Source of the DNA: Leptospira adleri
GTDB taxonomy: Bacteria > Spirochaetota > Leptospiria > Leptospirales > Leptospiraceae
Assembly (NCBI RefSeq): GCF_002811985.1
Contig: NZ_NPDU01000008.1
Span: 1 to 64,000, forward strand
Direction: 5' to 3'
Length of the DNA: 64,000 nt
Positions 8,982-22,370 of the stretch are shown here, in pieces. A program made the translations under genes and the position numbers. The notes beneath the pieces were generated by a model that was given only the letters and a program-made list of their open reading frames with translations, had not been told where the DNA came from and ran no database searches. How positions within the stretch are numbered: the stretch's first letter is position 1; each line of letters opens with the position of its first letter.

Positions 8982-9842
8982 ATGATCACAGATGAAATTC
9001 AACTCGTGACTCGTATTTCCGACCTGGACACTCAAAGACACGTGACCAGTAGGACTTACGAAAATTTCTGCCTGGAAGGCAGATTTCGTGCCCTGGAAAA
9101 GAACGGCTTTTCTTTGAGAGAAATTTTGTCCCAAGGGATTGCGCTCCATCCTCTCGAATCTCAGATTCGATTCCTTGCTCAGCAAATGGAAGGAGCCAAT
9201 CTCAAAACGGAAACGAAGGCCTTTCCTCTAAAAGACGGAAAGATTTTCTGGGACCAAAAAGTTTATTCCGAATCCGGAGTTCCGGCGGCCGAGATCAAAA
9301 CTCTCACCGCTTCGGACAAAGAGGGCAAACCGATCGATCTCCTTCCCGGCGAAAAATCGGATATTTCCGGCTTTGATCAGTTTGCTCAGATCCCCGACTT
9401 TAAAGGGACTTGCAAAACCGTGGATACGGATTTGATCACTCTCTACAGCGAGAGAAATATTTTCGGGGAATATAACCCGGCTTATCTCTGGAGAATCGTC
9501 GAGGATTCCCGTTGGTTTTTTTCCACGGTAACCGGTTTGACCTTGGACCGTTTTGTGGAAATGGACACTACGATGTTTTTTATGGGAGGAGTTTTTAGAT
9601 TCTTCCACCCCGTTCCCGCGGGAAGAAAAATACGGGTGAGCACTTGGATCCATTCCTTTGAAAAGATCCGAAGTTATATGCGACATGAAATTACGGATGT
9701 GGAAACCGGTTTACGGTATTTCGCGGTGCAAGACGAACAATTGGTAGTCTCCGTCTCGAAATCGAGACCGAAAAAAGCCCCCGAAGAATTCCAAAAGTTA
9801 GTCGGGGATTATGTTGAGAATTATGAATATTCTCAAAAATGA
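8982..9842 (+). CDS. Double-hotdog acyl thioesterase-like protein
   Basis: The protein has 286 residues from ATG 8982, chosen for the AAGGGGG Shine-Dalgarno sequence just upstream; an upstream in-frame ATG at 8910 lacks one. Two consecutive hotdog-like segments are visible: TRISDLDTQRHVTSRTYENF near residue 10 and SERNIFGEYNPAYLWRIVED near residue 155. Both have the 'D-x-x-x-H/N-N-x-x-Y' pattern of acyl-ACP/CoA thioesterases. It probably hydrolyses an acyl thioester in the cytoplasm. The thiolase follows 44 bp later in the same direction. Confidence 0.75.
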   Translation: MITDEIQLVTRISDLDTQRHVTSRTYENFCLEGRFRALEKNGFSLREILSQGIALHPLESQIRFLAQQMEGANLKTETKAFPLKDGKIFWDQKVYSESGVPAAEIKTLTASDKEGKPIDLLPGEKSDISGFDQFAQIPDFKGTCKTVDTDLITLYSERNIFGEYNPAYLWRIVEDSRWFFSTVTGLTLDRFVEMDTTMFFMGGVFRFFHPVPAGRKIRVSTWIHSFEKIRSYMRHEITDVETGLRYFAVQDEQLVVSVSKSRPKKAPEEFQKLVGDYVENYEYSQK

Positions 9843-9886
9843 ATATAGGATTGATTGATTAAGAATTTGAAGTCTGGAGAAAGAAA

Positions 9887-11212
<1,326 letters not shown>

Positions 11213-11280
11213 TGGTAGTTTAGAATTTTATAAACTACTCAAGAATCATTGTTAAAAGTTTTTTCGAAAACGAAAGGACA

Positions 11281-11309
11281 AAAAAGCCCCGAGAGATCGG
11301 GGCTTTTTT
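11281..11309 (+). terminator. Rho-independent terminator after the thiolase
   Basis: A 12-bp stem (AAAAAGCCCCGA / TCGGGGCTTTTTT) around GAGA is followed by T residues. It ends the thioesterase-thiolase transcript. Confidence 0.9.
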
Positions 11310-11470
11310 ATGAAACCCGACCCGTTTTTTCCTAAGGAAATCAATCGTTCAAGTTAAGTGAAAATTCTTTAAGACGGAGGTAATTTTTCGTAAAAGAAAG
11401 TTAAAGTTCAAAAGAAGGATTTCCCCCGTTGAGCAAGAGAACAAAGCGACTTGATTCTCATGAGAAATCC

Positions 11471-11650
11471 GTCGGAGTTCCGACAAATCCCCCGTGAAAG
11501 TCGCGCACCCCGCCCTGGGGCGCGATCCGTAGAGAGCGCCGCGCTGAGTTTTGGGTGGAGGAGGCAGGTCCGCGGGAAACCCCGGGCAGATTTCCCTTAT
11601 CAGAAAAAACTTATTTTGCAACCGCGAAATTCTTTGTAAGAGTTCCTACA
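11471..11650 (+). repeat. GGAGTTCC-bounded intergenic repeat, copy 1
   Basis: It opens with GTCGGA-GT-TCCGAC and closes with TGTAAGAGTTCCTACA. The interior shares long runs with 17053-17235, including CGCGATCCGTAGAGAGCGCC and GCGCTGAGTTTTGGGTGGAG. A short open frame on the minus strand here is probably not coding, because its product is just the repeat translated. The gap 11213-11733 otherwise holds only the thiolase terminator. Confidence 0.85.
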
Positions 11651-11733
11651 AAAATCGCCCTTGTTGTTCCTATTCTAATCTATAGAAAAAAATGAACGCC
11701 TCCCAAAGAGAAACGATTTTAAAACAAAGAAAC

Positions 11734-12456
11734 TCATTGTTCTACGCAGAGAAGATTTCGTAACTGGTCACAGCCCGGGATATTATTCCCTTTGATATCG
11801 GCGATTGTTGTTGCGGTCGATATCCCCGTCGTTCCGTTTGAACCGAGCGTTCCATCCGACCAAGCGGTAGTCGCCCCTCCGCACATAACGTTCAAGGACC
11901 AGTTCGTCGCACTCGCCGGCACGAAACCCGACCAATAGGAAGCGGCTGCAGCCTGAACCGCAGTGGGAATCGTAGCGATTAAAGAATTTGCATTCGTTGT
12001 AAATACCAAGGTAGCCTGGTCCACTCGATAATAATTCTTGCTCGCTTGCAAAACCCAATTCTTTGTTCCGGCCGCCGGATTGTCCGGACAATTAGTGGCA
12101 TTATCGCTAAAACACGCATAACGGACTCCGTTTGCACCCGAGTTTCCAGTGAGAAGCGCTTTATAAGTCCCGGTAGAAGGTTTGTTTGCATCGGCCCCAC
12201 ACTTCGTATCGGCTCCGTTGATTCCGCCCAAATTACCGCTATACGTTGCTGCAGTCACAAAGACGCGTAACTTCGAGTCCGAAGTGGAAGGTGTCGTAGT
12301 TCCTCCAGCGACGGTTGCCACGGCGCCAGTCCCCAAAAGAAGCGAAAGGACCGAATCATCCTTCTTATCTTCCGGTTTACACTGGAATAAAAAGACGGAA
12401 AGAATGAAGACAAGAGACAGAAAAAACGTTAGCTGTTTATGTGAGCAGAATTTCAT
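11734..12456 (-). CDS. DUF1554 surface lipoprotein
   Basis: The 240-residue protein has a signal segment ending in VFLFQC (C26), the leptospiral type of lipobox, followed by a low-complexity linker. From about residue 65 it reads LRVFVTAATYSGNLGGINGA and ends NNIPGCDQLRNLLCVEQ. This is the DUF1554 domain, common in leptospiral lipoproteins and related to collagen-endostatin/C-type lectin-like folds. Paired cysteines (C86, C115, C122 and the C-terminal pair) suggest disulfides. Its role is unknown; binding at the cell surface is plausible. It is monocistronic. Confidence 0.85.
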   Translation of the reverse strand: MKFCSHKQLTFFLSLVFILSVFLFQCKPEDKKDDSVLSLLLGTGAVATVAGGTTTPSTSDSKLRVFVTAATYSGNLGGINGADTKCGADANKPSTGTYKALLTGNSGANGVRYACFSDNATNCPDNPAAGTKNWVLQASKNYYRVDQATLVFTTNANSLIATIPTAVQAAAASYWSGFVPASATNWSLNVMCGGATTAWSDGTLGSNGTTGISTATTIADIKGNNIPGCDQLRNLLCVEQ

Positions 12457-12736
12457 ATTTGAAAATTGGTAATAAAAACAGAACGCATGTCAATTCAAAT
12501 TATAGAAAAACACATTAATTTATAACATTGCTCAAATATTCTACAATAGAACTGGAAGATCCATTTCGTAGAATCCTTGTTAAACGATTCGAATTCTTCT
12601 CAAAGTCTGAAAGAAAGGAATGCGCTAAAAATTTGCTTTTTATTTCGATTTCTCGATGCTCCCTCGTTTTATAATAACGGCTTTCTCGACCTTGTTTTCT
12701 TCTTGCGAATTCCCGAAATAAATCGTCCCATCGGTC

Positions 12737-13495
<759 letters not shown>

Positions 13496-13496
13496 A

Positions 13497-14270
<774 letters not shown>

Positions 14271-14373
14271 TCGTTTTTACTTCGAATTCGAAAAACGCAT
14301 TTCGGTTTAGAAAAAATTTCAATTCCTGGATTAAAATCTTAGAATGTTATAAGAGATCAAATTTTAAGATCCG

Positions 14374-14434
14374 AATTCTTAGGTAAGAATGGATTTCGAT
14401 CGAATACAAAATTCGTTCTTGCTTCCTAAGAATT
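14374..14434 (+). other. Long imperfect hairpin upstream of a hypothetical gene
   Basis: AATTCTTAGG (14374-14383) pairs with CCTAAGAATT (14425-14434), and inner AAGAA/TTCTT extends the stem. The loop carries another small palindrome, TTCGATCGAA. It ends 22 bases before the ATG at 14457, so it would lie in the 5' leader. It could be a regulatory RNA fold or the coaX terminator. Confidence 0.4.
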
Positions 14435-14456
14435 GAACCTAAACCTTCGTTTTTAA

Positions 14457-14993
14457 ATGTTCGGTCTTTTTAAATCAAAAGAACCCTCGGTAAAGGTGAA
14501 CGATCAAATATGGATTTCTCGCGAAGCAAAGTTTGAGAAATGCCGCCGTTTGCTTCGCAAGAATTCAAAGCATCTCTTTCTCTTTTGGTTCGAAGAATCA
14601 TTTCGAGAATTCAGATCCGCCCTAGGTCTCGAGGAAAATTCACCAAACGTCGCTTATGCGAAAGAGATCTCTTTCGCAGATATTCAAGATCGATTTCTGA
14701 TTTTTGGAGAGCACTATCCCCTCAGGAAGACGGAGCAGAATCTTTTTCTAAATCTTCAACTCAGAGAAGTTACGGTTTTTTCATCTTTGGACGAACCCTT
14801 GTTTCAAACTTTCGGCGGAGAAAACGTCGTAGAGGTGATGAAAAAACTCAGGATCAACAACGAAGCGATCTCTCATCCAATGATCAACGCTTCGATTCGA
14901 CGCGCTCAGGAGAAGATCGAAAAGAAGGTTTCGCTGGAACAAAAAGTCGATTCCTCTCAAAAAGATTGGTTTTCGTCCAATCTCCGTTCGTAA
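14457..14993 (+). CDS. Conserved-looking hypothetical cytoplasmic protein
   Basis: The 178 residues have no signal peptide or membrane segment. The N-terminus MFGLFKSKEPSVKVNDQIWI and the C-terminal helix HPMINASIRRAQEKIEKKV recall, loosely, the helicase-2 and scaffold region of SecA. The ATPase motifs are absent, so that is only a resemblance. It may be a nucleotide-free relic of such a protein or something unrelated. It stands alone after birA-coaX, converging with the hydrolase at 15208. An 8-bp stem hairpin (15070-15093) lies between the two stops and may end both transcripts. Confidence 0.65.
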   Translation: MFGLFKSKEPSVKVNDQIWISREAKFEKCRRLLRKNSKHLFLFWFEESFREFRSALGLEENSPNVAYAKEISFADIQDRFLIFGEHYPLRKTEQNLFLNLQLREVTVFSSLDEPLFQTFGGENVVEVMKKLRINNEAISHPMINASIRRAQEKIEKKVSLEQKVDSSQKDWFSSNLRS

Positions 14994-15207
14994 AAAATAT
15001 CACTCCGAATTCTACTTCCTTTCGGACTTTAGACTTTAAGACCGTTACAAGCAAATTTTAACGGAAAGGCTTTCGTAGAAACTCATACGAAAGAAGATTT
15101 CAATTGAAGACAAATTCTCCAAATCGGCGCAAAAACGAACTCCAACAATCGTCTGCGTCGAATTCGTCCTACTGATTTTTCGGGATCTTCTCAATTCTTC
15201 CCGAAAT

Positions 15208-16074
15208 TCAAAGCGCCTTTTTCTCATTTAACCAAGACAAAACCGAAGAATCGAATACCTCCGGCTCTTCCAACTGAGGAGTGTGTCCGCTCTTTTCAAA
15301 AAATCGAATCGTCAGATCGGCAAACAGAGGAAGAATCGGATCCCAAAGATATGCTGGCGGCATCAGGTAGTCGTGTCTTCCAAGCGCCAAATAAACCGGC
15401 ATTCGAATCTTTTCGATACCGATCTTGATATCGATGTCGCGAAAAACTTCTCCCCAGACGTAATCAAACATCGCGGTATTGATTTCCATATCTTCCCAAA
15501 GTCCGCTGGAATCGTATTTATAATCGAACCAACTCTTGGCTCCGGAAAATATATTAAATATCTTGAATGCGTTCTTCGGATCTTTCGAGATTGCTTCCGG
15601 CAACTTGGACATTTTATCTTGGTAATACCTCTTACGATCTTCGGAGGCGTTTTCTTGAAAATGGGCTTGGATGAGTTCGTGACTTTTTCGGGATAAATCG
15701 GGAGTCAAACACATCAAAATCAGATGACTTACATGTTGCGGATATTTTTTTGCATATTCCAAAGCCATGTAGCCGTGTCCGGAATGACCGACCAAGACGA
15801 TCTTTTCCAGTCCGAGCTCTTTTCGAACGAGTTCCATATCTTCAAGAATGACGTCCAAGGAAAAATCCTCTTTTTTTGTCGAGGAACCTCCGCCGGCGTA
15901 CCCCCGATGATCGACAAAGATCATTCTGCAATGTTTTCTAATTTCTTTCGAAAAGGTTCGATCGTAATAGAGAGCGCTTCCGATTACAAAGACGTCCGGT
16001 CCTTCACCATCGATGACGTATCGTAAATTCCATTCCTTTGATTTTACAAAACCTTGAAGTGAATTCTTTTCCAT
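15208..16074 (-). CDS. Alpha/beta hydrolase
   Basis: The 288-residue protein has the proline-iminopeptidase/epoxide-hydrolase fold pattern: DVFVIGSALYYDRTF (oxyanion region), FVDHRGYAGGGSS near residue 55, nucleophile elbow LVGHSGHGYMALEY near 98, acid LALGRHDYLMPP near 232 and histidine in EKSGHTPQLEEPE near 262. The catalytic triad S-D-H is therefore complete. No signal peptide is seen, so it is cytoplasmic. The substrate cannot be told from the sequence. It is monocistronic. Confidence 0.88.
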   Translation of the reverse strand: MEKNSLQGFVKSKEWNLRYVIDGEGPDVFVIGSALYYDRTFSKEIRKHCRMIFVDHRGYAGGGSSTKKEDFSLDVILEDMELVRKELGLEKIVLVGHSGHGYMALEYAKKYPQHVSHLILMCLTPDLSRKSHELIQAHFQENASEDRKRYYQDKMSKLPEAISKDPKNAFKIFNIFSGAKSWFDYKYDSSGLWEDMEINTAMFDYVWGEVFRDIDIKIGIEKIRMPVYLALGRHDYLMPPAYLWDPILPLFADLTIRFFEKSGHTPQLEEPEVFDSSVLSWLNEKKAL

Positions 16075-16384
16075 AACGTTATTTGTCTTTGATCCTCAAA
16101 AATTACATTTTTTTGAAAGTTCCTCTCTTGAAACTCTTTTTCCAAAGAAAATACTTTCTCCCGATGTTTTCTCCGCTCAGGAATTTTGGATAAAAGTCAA
16201 AAATTTTTTGTTTCTTTTTCTCCCAAAGAAGACAAGTGAAGTTTCTGGCAAGATGCCTTGCGTTTTTAATTCGTAAAAACGAAGAAGCTTTTTCAAAGTT
16301 CCTGCTTTCAATATTTCAAAACGGAATTGACAAAACATTTTAGAAAATCTTAAATTCGTGAACGATATAAGGGAGCCTCTTTTC

Positions 16385-16915
16385 ATGAAAAAAATAGGAA
16401 TAATTCTGATCCTCGTTTTTTGTACCGGTATGATCATCGGAAAAGGAAAACGCATTCAAAATTCTCGCAACAAGATCCCGAATCGTCTGATCGACTATGA
16501 TCGATTTCAAAAAACGGTAAATTCTTCCGGAGAAGAAAGAGAGGCAAGACGTCTAACGGAAGATGAATTTTTAACGACGATCTCCGAAAAGGATGTAATT
16601 CTATTAGACGCTAGGAGTGAATCCAGATTCAAGCTAAGACATATCAAAGGGGCGATCAATCTTCCTTTTACGGAGTTCACAAAAGATTCTCTCGCAAAGG
16701 TCATTCCCAATTTAGATACGAAAATTCTGATTTATTGCAATAATAACTTCGACGGAAGTCCAGAGGCCTTTGCGGCGAAAAACGCGGCCGCGTCTTTGAA
16801 TCTCTCAACCTTTATTTCCCTAAAAGTTTACGGTTATACAAATATTTACGAACTCGGTCCTGTTCTGGACGTTGCAAAAACAAAACTTCCCTTCGAAGGG
16901 TCCGAAGTCCAATGA
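16385..16915 (+). CDS. Exported rhodanese-like protein
   Basis: It has 176 residues from ATG 16385, with GGGAG upstream. The hydrophobic N-terminus (IGIILILVFCTGMIIG) is a signal peptide or anchor, possibly lipidated at C13. The rhodanese fold is seen in VILLDARSESRFKLRHIKGA and LPFTEF, with the active-site cysteine in ILIYCNNNFDGSPEA (C118). The loop after the cysteine is longer and more polar than the usual C-R-x-G-x-R, so sulfurtransferase activity may be altered. It probably acts in the periplasm and is monocistronic. Confidence 0.85.
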   Translation: MKKIGIILILVFCTGMIIGKGKRIQNSRNKIPNRLIDYDRFQKTVNSSGEEREARRLTEDEFLTTISEKDVILLDARSESRFKLRHIKGAINLPFTEFTKDSLAKVIPNLDTKILIYCNNNFDGSPEAFAAKNAAASLNLSTFISLKVYGYTNIYELGPVLDVAKTKLPFEGSEVQ

Positions 16916-17052
16916 AGGAAGATTCGGCCGAAAGTTTCATTGGAGTCCAGTCCAACGCGATTTTCGATTCGGCTCGGAGCATTGTTTTTCTGCGTACGGA
17001 CCTTTTTCCGTGTGAATCGAAACCGACTATTCCTTAAAAACCCAAACTGCTC

Positions 17053-17235
17053 GTCGGAGTTCCGACAAGCTCTTCTGTAAAAGTCGCGCGCCCCACCCTG
17101 CGGCGCGATCCGTAGAGAGCGCCGCGCTGAGTTTTGGGTGGAGAAGGCGGGTCCGCGGGAAAGCTCGGGAAACTTTCCTCTATCAGAAAATCTTAATTTT
17201 GTAAATAAAAATAACCTCTGTCGGAATTCCTACAG
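17053..17235 (+). repeat. GGAGTTCC-bounded intergenic repeat, copy 2
   Basis: It opens with GTCGGA-GT-TCCGAC and closes with CTGTCGGAATTCCTACAG. It shares the same interior as copy 1, with scattered changes. It lies between the rhodanese and ruvC (gap 16916-17306), where nothing else is recognised. Confidence 0.85.
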
Positions 17236-17306
17236 GACCGATTGTTTCTTTCTTGCGGGCAAAACTTTCCGTCGCGGCGCCTGAGGAAATAGAACGTTGA
17301 TCTTTT

Positions 17307-17801
17307 CTATCTTAAAATTCTCAGCAAAGGACTTGAACTCATGGAAAGTCCGACGTAAGCGGCGGCGACCGCGTCCCAGGAATCGTCGTGTCCTTTCAAA
17401 AGATCGATATTCAAAAGAAGTTTGAGCGCATGGCGAATCTGTTTTTTATCGGCGGTTCCGCTTCCGGTCGTTCCTTTTTTGATCTGAGAAACAGTAGGTT
17501 CTAAAATTTGAATATTCTTTTCCGCTAATGTGATCAGAAGAACGCCTCTCGACTCGAACACGCGGGATGCGGTCTTTTTATTCTTAGCAAAAAACATTTC
17601 TTCGACCGACGCAATCGTAGGATTGAATTCTTCCAATACTTCGTTCAGACCTTTTTTTAAAAGAAGAAGATTTTCAGGACTCGGGGTTCCCGGAGGGACC
17701 TCCACGGTTCCATAGGTTAAAATCCGGATTTTAGAAGATTCTTTTTCAAGAACCGCATAACCGGCTCTATGCGAACCCGGATCGATTCCTATGATTCTCA
17801 C
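17307..17801 (-). CDS. ruvC: Crossover junction endodeoxyribonuclease RuvC
   Basis: The 164 residues begin with a GTG. The RNase-H-like active site is present: D7 in [16 protein letters not shown]67 in [10 protein letters not shown] and the C-terminal cluster [13 protein letters not shown] (D140, D143). RuvC resolves Holliday junctions with RuvAB, which is not in this window. It lies 102 bp downstream of yebC on the same strand, an arrangement common in bacteria, so the two are probably co-transcribed. Confidence 0.97.
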   Translation of the reverse strand: MRIIGIDPGSHRAGYAVLEKESSKIRILTYGTVEVPPGTPSPENLLLLKKGLNEVLEEFNPTIASVEEMFFAKNKKTASRVFESRGVLLITLAEKNIQILEPTVSQIKKGTTGSGTADKKQIRHALKLLLNIDLLKGHDDSWDAVAAAYVGLSMSSSPLLRILR

Positions 17802-17903
17802 TTTTTGTTTTCCGGAACAAAATCGATCGTTTTGAGGAAGGCGATCGATTCTTCTTTTCCCCCAGCGGTCAGGAAAAGAAGAATTTTCGAATGGAACGAA
17901 GAA

Positions 17904-18654
<751 letters not shown>

Positions 18655-18847
18655 CTTCGTATCCCCTAAGATTTGCTTTTTAATGACTGGAATCAAACGA
18701 GGTTGATTCAGAATGATACTTTCCAGAAATCAAAAAAAAGACATTCTGTCCATCCTTTTCAGAAATGAATTCGTTCGGAAAGAGGAAGGTAAAATTCTTT
18801 TCGGAAACGATTCCTCCGCTGAGAATAGACAAATGGAGTCGTTTTCA

Positions 18848-19444
18848 ATGCATTCTCAAAAAAACCTTAGACAATTTCTTTTCGGAAAAAAACTTCTCGC
18901 GAGAGCGTTCGCGTTCTTTCTCTTCGTGCAGTTCTTCATCGTTTGTGATCGCGGCCAGAACGAAGAGAAAAAGGAAATTCTACTCAAACTCATGGGCGAC
19001 TTTCAAATCGAGCTGCAAAAGAATCTACAAAGCGCGATTCAAAAAAAGGGAGTAATCGGAACGATAGAAGTTTGTAAAACGATCTCCCCTCAAAAAGAGA
19101 AAGAGATCGGAAACGAATTCCCCGCCGTCAAAATCAGAAGAGTTTCCGAAAAACCTAGAAACCCGGATCACAAACCGGAAGAATGGGAAGCCCGCATTTT
19201 TAAGGAATGGGCCGAAGCAAGCAAGAACGGAATGTCTCCTTATACGGTCATTCTCAGCGATCCTTCCGGAGTCAAAATTCTAAAACCGATCGTTTTGGAA
19301 AATCCTACCTGCCTCAAATGTCACGGCGGACCGAAAGACGTAAGTCCTGAGGTTGCGAAAAAGATCGCGGAGCTATATCCGAACGATCAAGCGACCGGCT
19401 ACAAACTCGGAGATCTAAGAGGCGCATTTTCGGCGACCTGGTGA
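18848..19444 (+). CDS. DUF3365 (Tll0287-like) haem-binding lipoprotein
   Basis: The protein has 198 residues from ATG 18848, chosen because GGAG lies nine bases upstream; an in-frame ATG at 18833 and an earlier one are poorer. The leader ends FFIVC (C33), so it is likely lipid-anchored. The domain reads VKIRRVSEKPRNPDHKPEEW, PYTVILSDPSGVKILKPI and then PTCLKCHGG, a single c-type haem motif (CxxCH). Together these identify DUF3365, a haem-containing PAS-like sensor or redox domain. The C-terminus GDLRGAFSATW is also typical. No cytochrome maturation gene is nearby. Its electron partner is unknown. Confidence 0.85.
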   Translation: MHSQKNLRQFLFGKKLLARAFAFFLFVQFFIVCDRGQNEEKKEILLKLMGDFQIELQKNLQSAIQKKGVIGTIEVCKTISPQKEKEIGNEFPAVKIRRVSEKPRNPDHKPEEWEARIFKEWAEASKNGMSPYTVILSDPSGVKILKPIVLENPTCLKCHGGPKDVSPEVAKKIAELYPNDQATGYKLGDLRGAFSATW

Positions 19445-19556
19445 CCGTTCTCGAACATCGCAAATATATTTTATTTTTAGAATATTCTAAAATACGAAAG
19501 CGTCCGGGAAAACCAGGCGCTCCTTTTCTTCAAACCCAACTTTTAGTTTTCGGAAT

Positions 19557-22370
19557 TTAGAATTTAATCTGCATCCCGATGCTGATCAAAGGATAGTATT
19601 TCACTTTTCCACCGAAGGCGGTCGATTCGATATAATTCGAATTGTAGATCGGAGAAGGATTGCTCGGAGTCGTAATTCCCGTCAAAGGATTGGTGGAAGA
19701 ACTTCTGGAATACGGTCCGAAGTTGTTGTAAGTCTCGCTGATCTGATTTCGATTTCCGAAGAAGTTTATGAACTCGAGATATGTGTTCACGTATCCCCAC
19801 TGATAGTTCATAAAGCGATCGATCCGTATGTCGAGTTGATGAAAATCGGGCCATCTTCCGGAATTATAATAATCGGAATACTTAGGATTGTAGAGATTGA
19901 TGCCCGTGGATGCGATCGCGGCCGCTTTGTCCGACCCGACGATGGGAGTCATCGGAACGTTCGTAAGATACGTGTATTTACTTCCGATCTGCCAGTCCTG
20001 ACCGATCTTCCAGGCCACGACTATATTCAAAATATGTGTTCTATCGTAATCGTAGAGAAGGAGTTTATCGTTATCCGCCAAAAGTTCGAACTTTCCGTCG
20101 TCGTAGTAATTGAGATAATTTCCGCCTTCGTGAAGCTGGTATTGAAGTTTGCGGTTTCGATTGTTTTTGGTACGATCCTTCTCTTCGTCGTCCGTTAGTT
20201 GTGGTTGATGATTGTTCCTTTTCGAAATCGAATTCGTATAAGAAATCCAGCCGAAAAATCTTCGATGTGAACCTTGATTCGCCTTCAGAAAAATTTCCAC
20301 TCCTCGTGAAAATCCGTCCCTCGAATTCGAATAATTCATGTTTCTTACGATAAGAGGATTTTTATTTACGTCGTCGGGATGATTTACGATATCCCGTTTT
20401 TCGTTGTTAGGTTGATACGGATCCTGAATGTAAGAATCCGGTGTGACAAGATTGGAATACTGATTGTGAAAACCTTCCACCTTGATCAGATAATCGGAAG
20501 TAACTCTTTGCTCGATTCCTACGGAAGAATGAATCGAATGTTCCATTTTCAAATTCGGATTTCCGGAACGAGAGGAGAATTGTTCGATTTGAAGAGGAGC
20601 GTTGTAGTGTTCCCCGGTTCCCGCCAGAAATTTCGTTCCGGTTTTAAGAATCTCGTATTCTGCTCTTCCTCGAAACGCGTCCCTCTTTTCGTGAACCTTG
20701 TCGTAGTAATCGTGACGATAACCGGGAAGGACGCTAAAACCGCCGATCTTAAATTCCAATTCCGCAAAGCCGGAAATCTCTCTCGTATGAATCTGATCTC
20801 CTTCGATAAGAGCGCGAAACTGACGATTGGAATCCAAAAGACTGTTGAAAAAATCCAAAAAAGTGGAATTAGACGACTTGATATCTTCGCCTTGAAGTTG
20901 AATCGTTTTCTCGCGGAGCTGGCCGCCGAAACGAAACGTTAGATACCTTTCTAAAAGAGTAATTCTTGAATTGTTTTCCACGAAGTTTATATTCTGCGTC
21001 GTTACGTTGGAAAGTCCGAAAATTTGTTCCGCGGTAAGCGGATTCTTAAAATCAACTTCGAAGTTTTCACGGAAGTAGTTGTTCGAAATCGAAAGAGAAG
21101 TCTCGAACCAAGACTTATTGTTGTAGGAATAACGAAACCCGGAAGTCCGAAACAACCTTTCCAAACCGACCGGAGGACGGCCGGAAGCCGCTTCCTGAAG
21201 AGTGGAAAGGCCGAGAAATTCTTTTTTGCTGTTCTCGAAGTCGTCCTGCGCCTTCGTATATTTTTGTTTATCCTTGGCTCCGAAAAGAAGAACGTTAAAG
21301 GTATGATTGTTTCCCGGTTTCCAATTAAACTTCGCCTGATAATCTTCGTAGTCCGCGTATTTCGCGTCGGGAGGAATTCCGTCCGGGTAGAGTTTTAGAA
21401 GAGCCAGATTCGGATATGATTTCCGAGCCGAAACGATCGCGAAAAGGTTATCCGCGATCTTATTCTGGTGATAAACGTCCGAAAGGAATGTGTTCAAATT
21501 GACGATCGAAAACGTTTTCGCCACGGCGTCAGGCGTCCGTATATCGATGATTCCGCCCGTGGCAAAGCCGTATTGAACCGGAAAAGCTCCCGAATAAATA
21601 TTAAAGGATTTTATAATATTATTATTTAGTACGGAAGATTGATCTCCGAGGTGATATGGATAGGACATAGGAAAACCGTCGAGATAATAACCGTTGGCGA
21701 GCGCGCCCCCTCCGCGCATCACCAAAAATCCCCTTTCACTGTTTGAATACGGATTTGAATTTCCAACGCTATTAACAAGATTGTTAAACGAAGAAGAAGA
21801 AAGACCGATAGGAGGAACCGCGACGATTCCCGGAAGAGTCTGAATCGCTTTGAGGGCGTCGTTCTGCGCGCCGGGAAGTCTGCGGATTTCCTCTTGTTGA
21901 AGCGTATATCGGGAAAGAGATTCGAGATCCTTGTCTCCGATGACGTTGATTTCCCCTGGGACGGGCCTCCGAATAAAAAGAAATTTTTTCTGGCCGTCGT
22001 ATTCCACCGTTATGCTTTTTTTAAACACACGTTCCGAAGTCATGATTCTAAGATTGTAAGTTCCGGACGCGGGAAAAGAGACCTTCACCGATCCGTCTCC
22101 GTTTGTGATCAGATACTTACCGATTTCCTGAAATACTACGGGTGTATTTGCGACGGCGTTGTTTCCGGATTCTTCCATGACGACGACCTCCACTTGCAGC
22201 GGTTTTTCTGCAAAAAGAGGGTTTAAGGAGAATCCAAATGCACAAAGAAAGATGCCGAAGTTTCGAGAGAAGATTTCAAATGAAAAAAAACGAAACGATA
22301 CTTCCCGAATAAGAAAGACCCTCGATAAGGAAAACATTTGATTGAAGGAATGCTCTACAATTGATTTCAT
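19557..22370 (-). CDS. TonB-dependent outer-membrane receptor
   Basis: It encodes 937 residues from ATG 22370; starts at 22397 (TTG) or 22337 are possible. A signal peptide ends near PLFA. Next is a carboxypeptidase-regulatory-like beta domain (residues about 60-150), then a plug (LQQEEIRRLPGAQNDALKAI, VMRGGGALANGYYLDGFPMS, FPVQYGFATGGIIDI) and a barrel ending in MQIKF with a terminal phenylalanine. The regulatory domain resembles that of receptors importing complex ligands. The ligand is unknown, and no ExbB/ExbD/TonB or binding protein lies beside it. No riboswitch was recognised upstream. Confidence 0.9.
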   Translation of the reverse strand: MKSIVEHSFNQMFSLSRVFLIREVSFRFFSFEIFSRNFGIFLCAFGFSLNPLFAEKPLQVEVVVMEESGNNAVANTPVVFQEIGKYLITNGDGSVKVSFPASGTYNLRIMTSERVFKKSITVEYDGQKKFLFIRRPVPGEINVIGDKDLESLSRYTLQQEEIRRLPGAQNDALKAIQTLPGIVAVPPIGLSSSSFNNLVNSVGNSNPYSNSERGFLVMRGGGALANGYYLDGFPMSYPYHLGDQSSVLNNNIIKSFNIYSGAFPVQYGFATGGIIDIRTPDAVAKTFSIVNLNTFLSDVYHQNKIADNLFAIVSARKSYPNLALLKLYPDGIPPDAKYADYEDYQAKFNWKPGNNHTFNVLLFGAKDKQKYTKAQDDFENSKKEFLGLSTLQEAASGRPPVGLERLFRTSGFRYSYNNKSWFETSLSISNNYFRENFEVDFKNPLTAEQIFGLSNVTTQNINFVENNSRITLLERYLTFRFGGQLREKTIQLQGEDIKSSNSTFLDFFNSLLDSNRQFRALIEGDQIHTREISGFAELEFKIGGFSVLPGYRHDYYDKVHEKRDAFRGRAEYEILKTGTKFLAGTGEHYNAPLQIEQFSSRSGNPNLKMEHSIHSSVGIEQRVTSDYLIKVEGFHNQYSNLVTPDSYIQDPYQPNNEKRDIVNHPDDVNKNPLIVRNMNYSNSRDGFSRGVEIFLKANQGSHRRFFGWISYTNSISKRNNHQPQLTDDEEKDRTKNNRNRKLQYQLHEGGNYLNYYDDGKFELLADNDKLLLYDYDRTHILNIVVAWKIGQDWQIGSKYTYLTNVPMTPIVGSDKAAAIASTGINLYNPKYSDYYNSGRWPDFHQLDIRIDRFMNYQWGYVNTYLEFINFFGNRNQISETYNNFGPYSRSSSTNPLTGITTPSNPSPIYNSNYIESTAFGGKVKYYPLISIGMQIKF

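Noticed and set aside
11349..11621. Minus-strand open frame in repeat copy 1, and similar frames at 34455-34784 and 42269-42538
   Set aside because: They are translations of the repeated DNA; frame and ends differ between copies, so no protein is conserved.
14457..14993. Resemblance of the hypothetical protein's last helix to SecA
   Set aside because: No Walker or helicase motifs exist and the match is short, so no functional claim is made.
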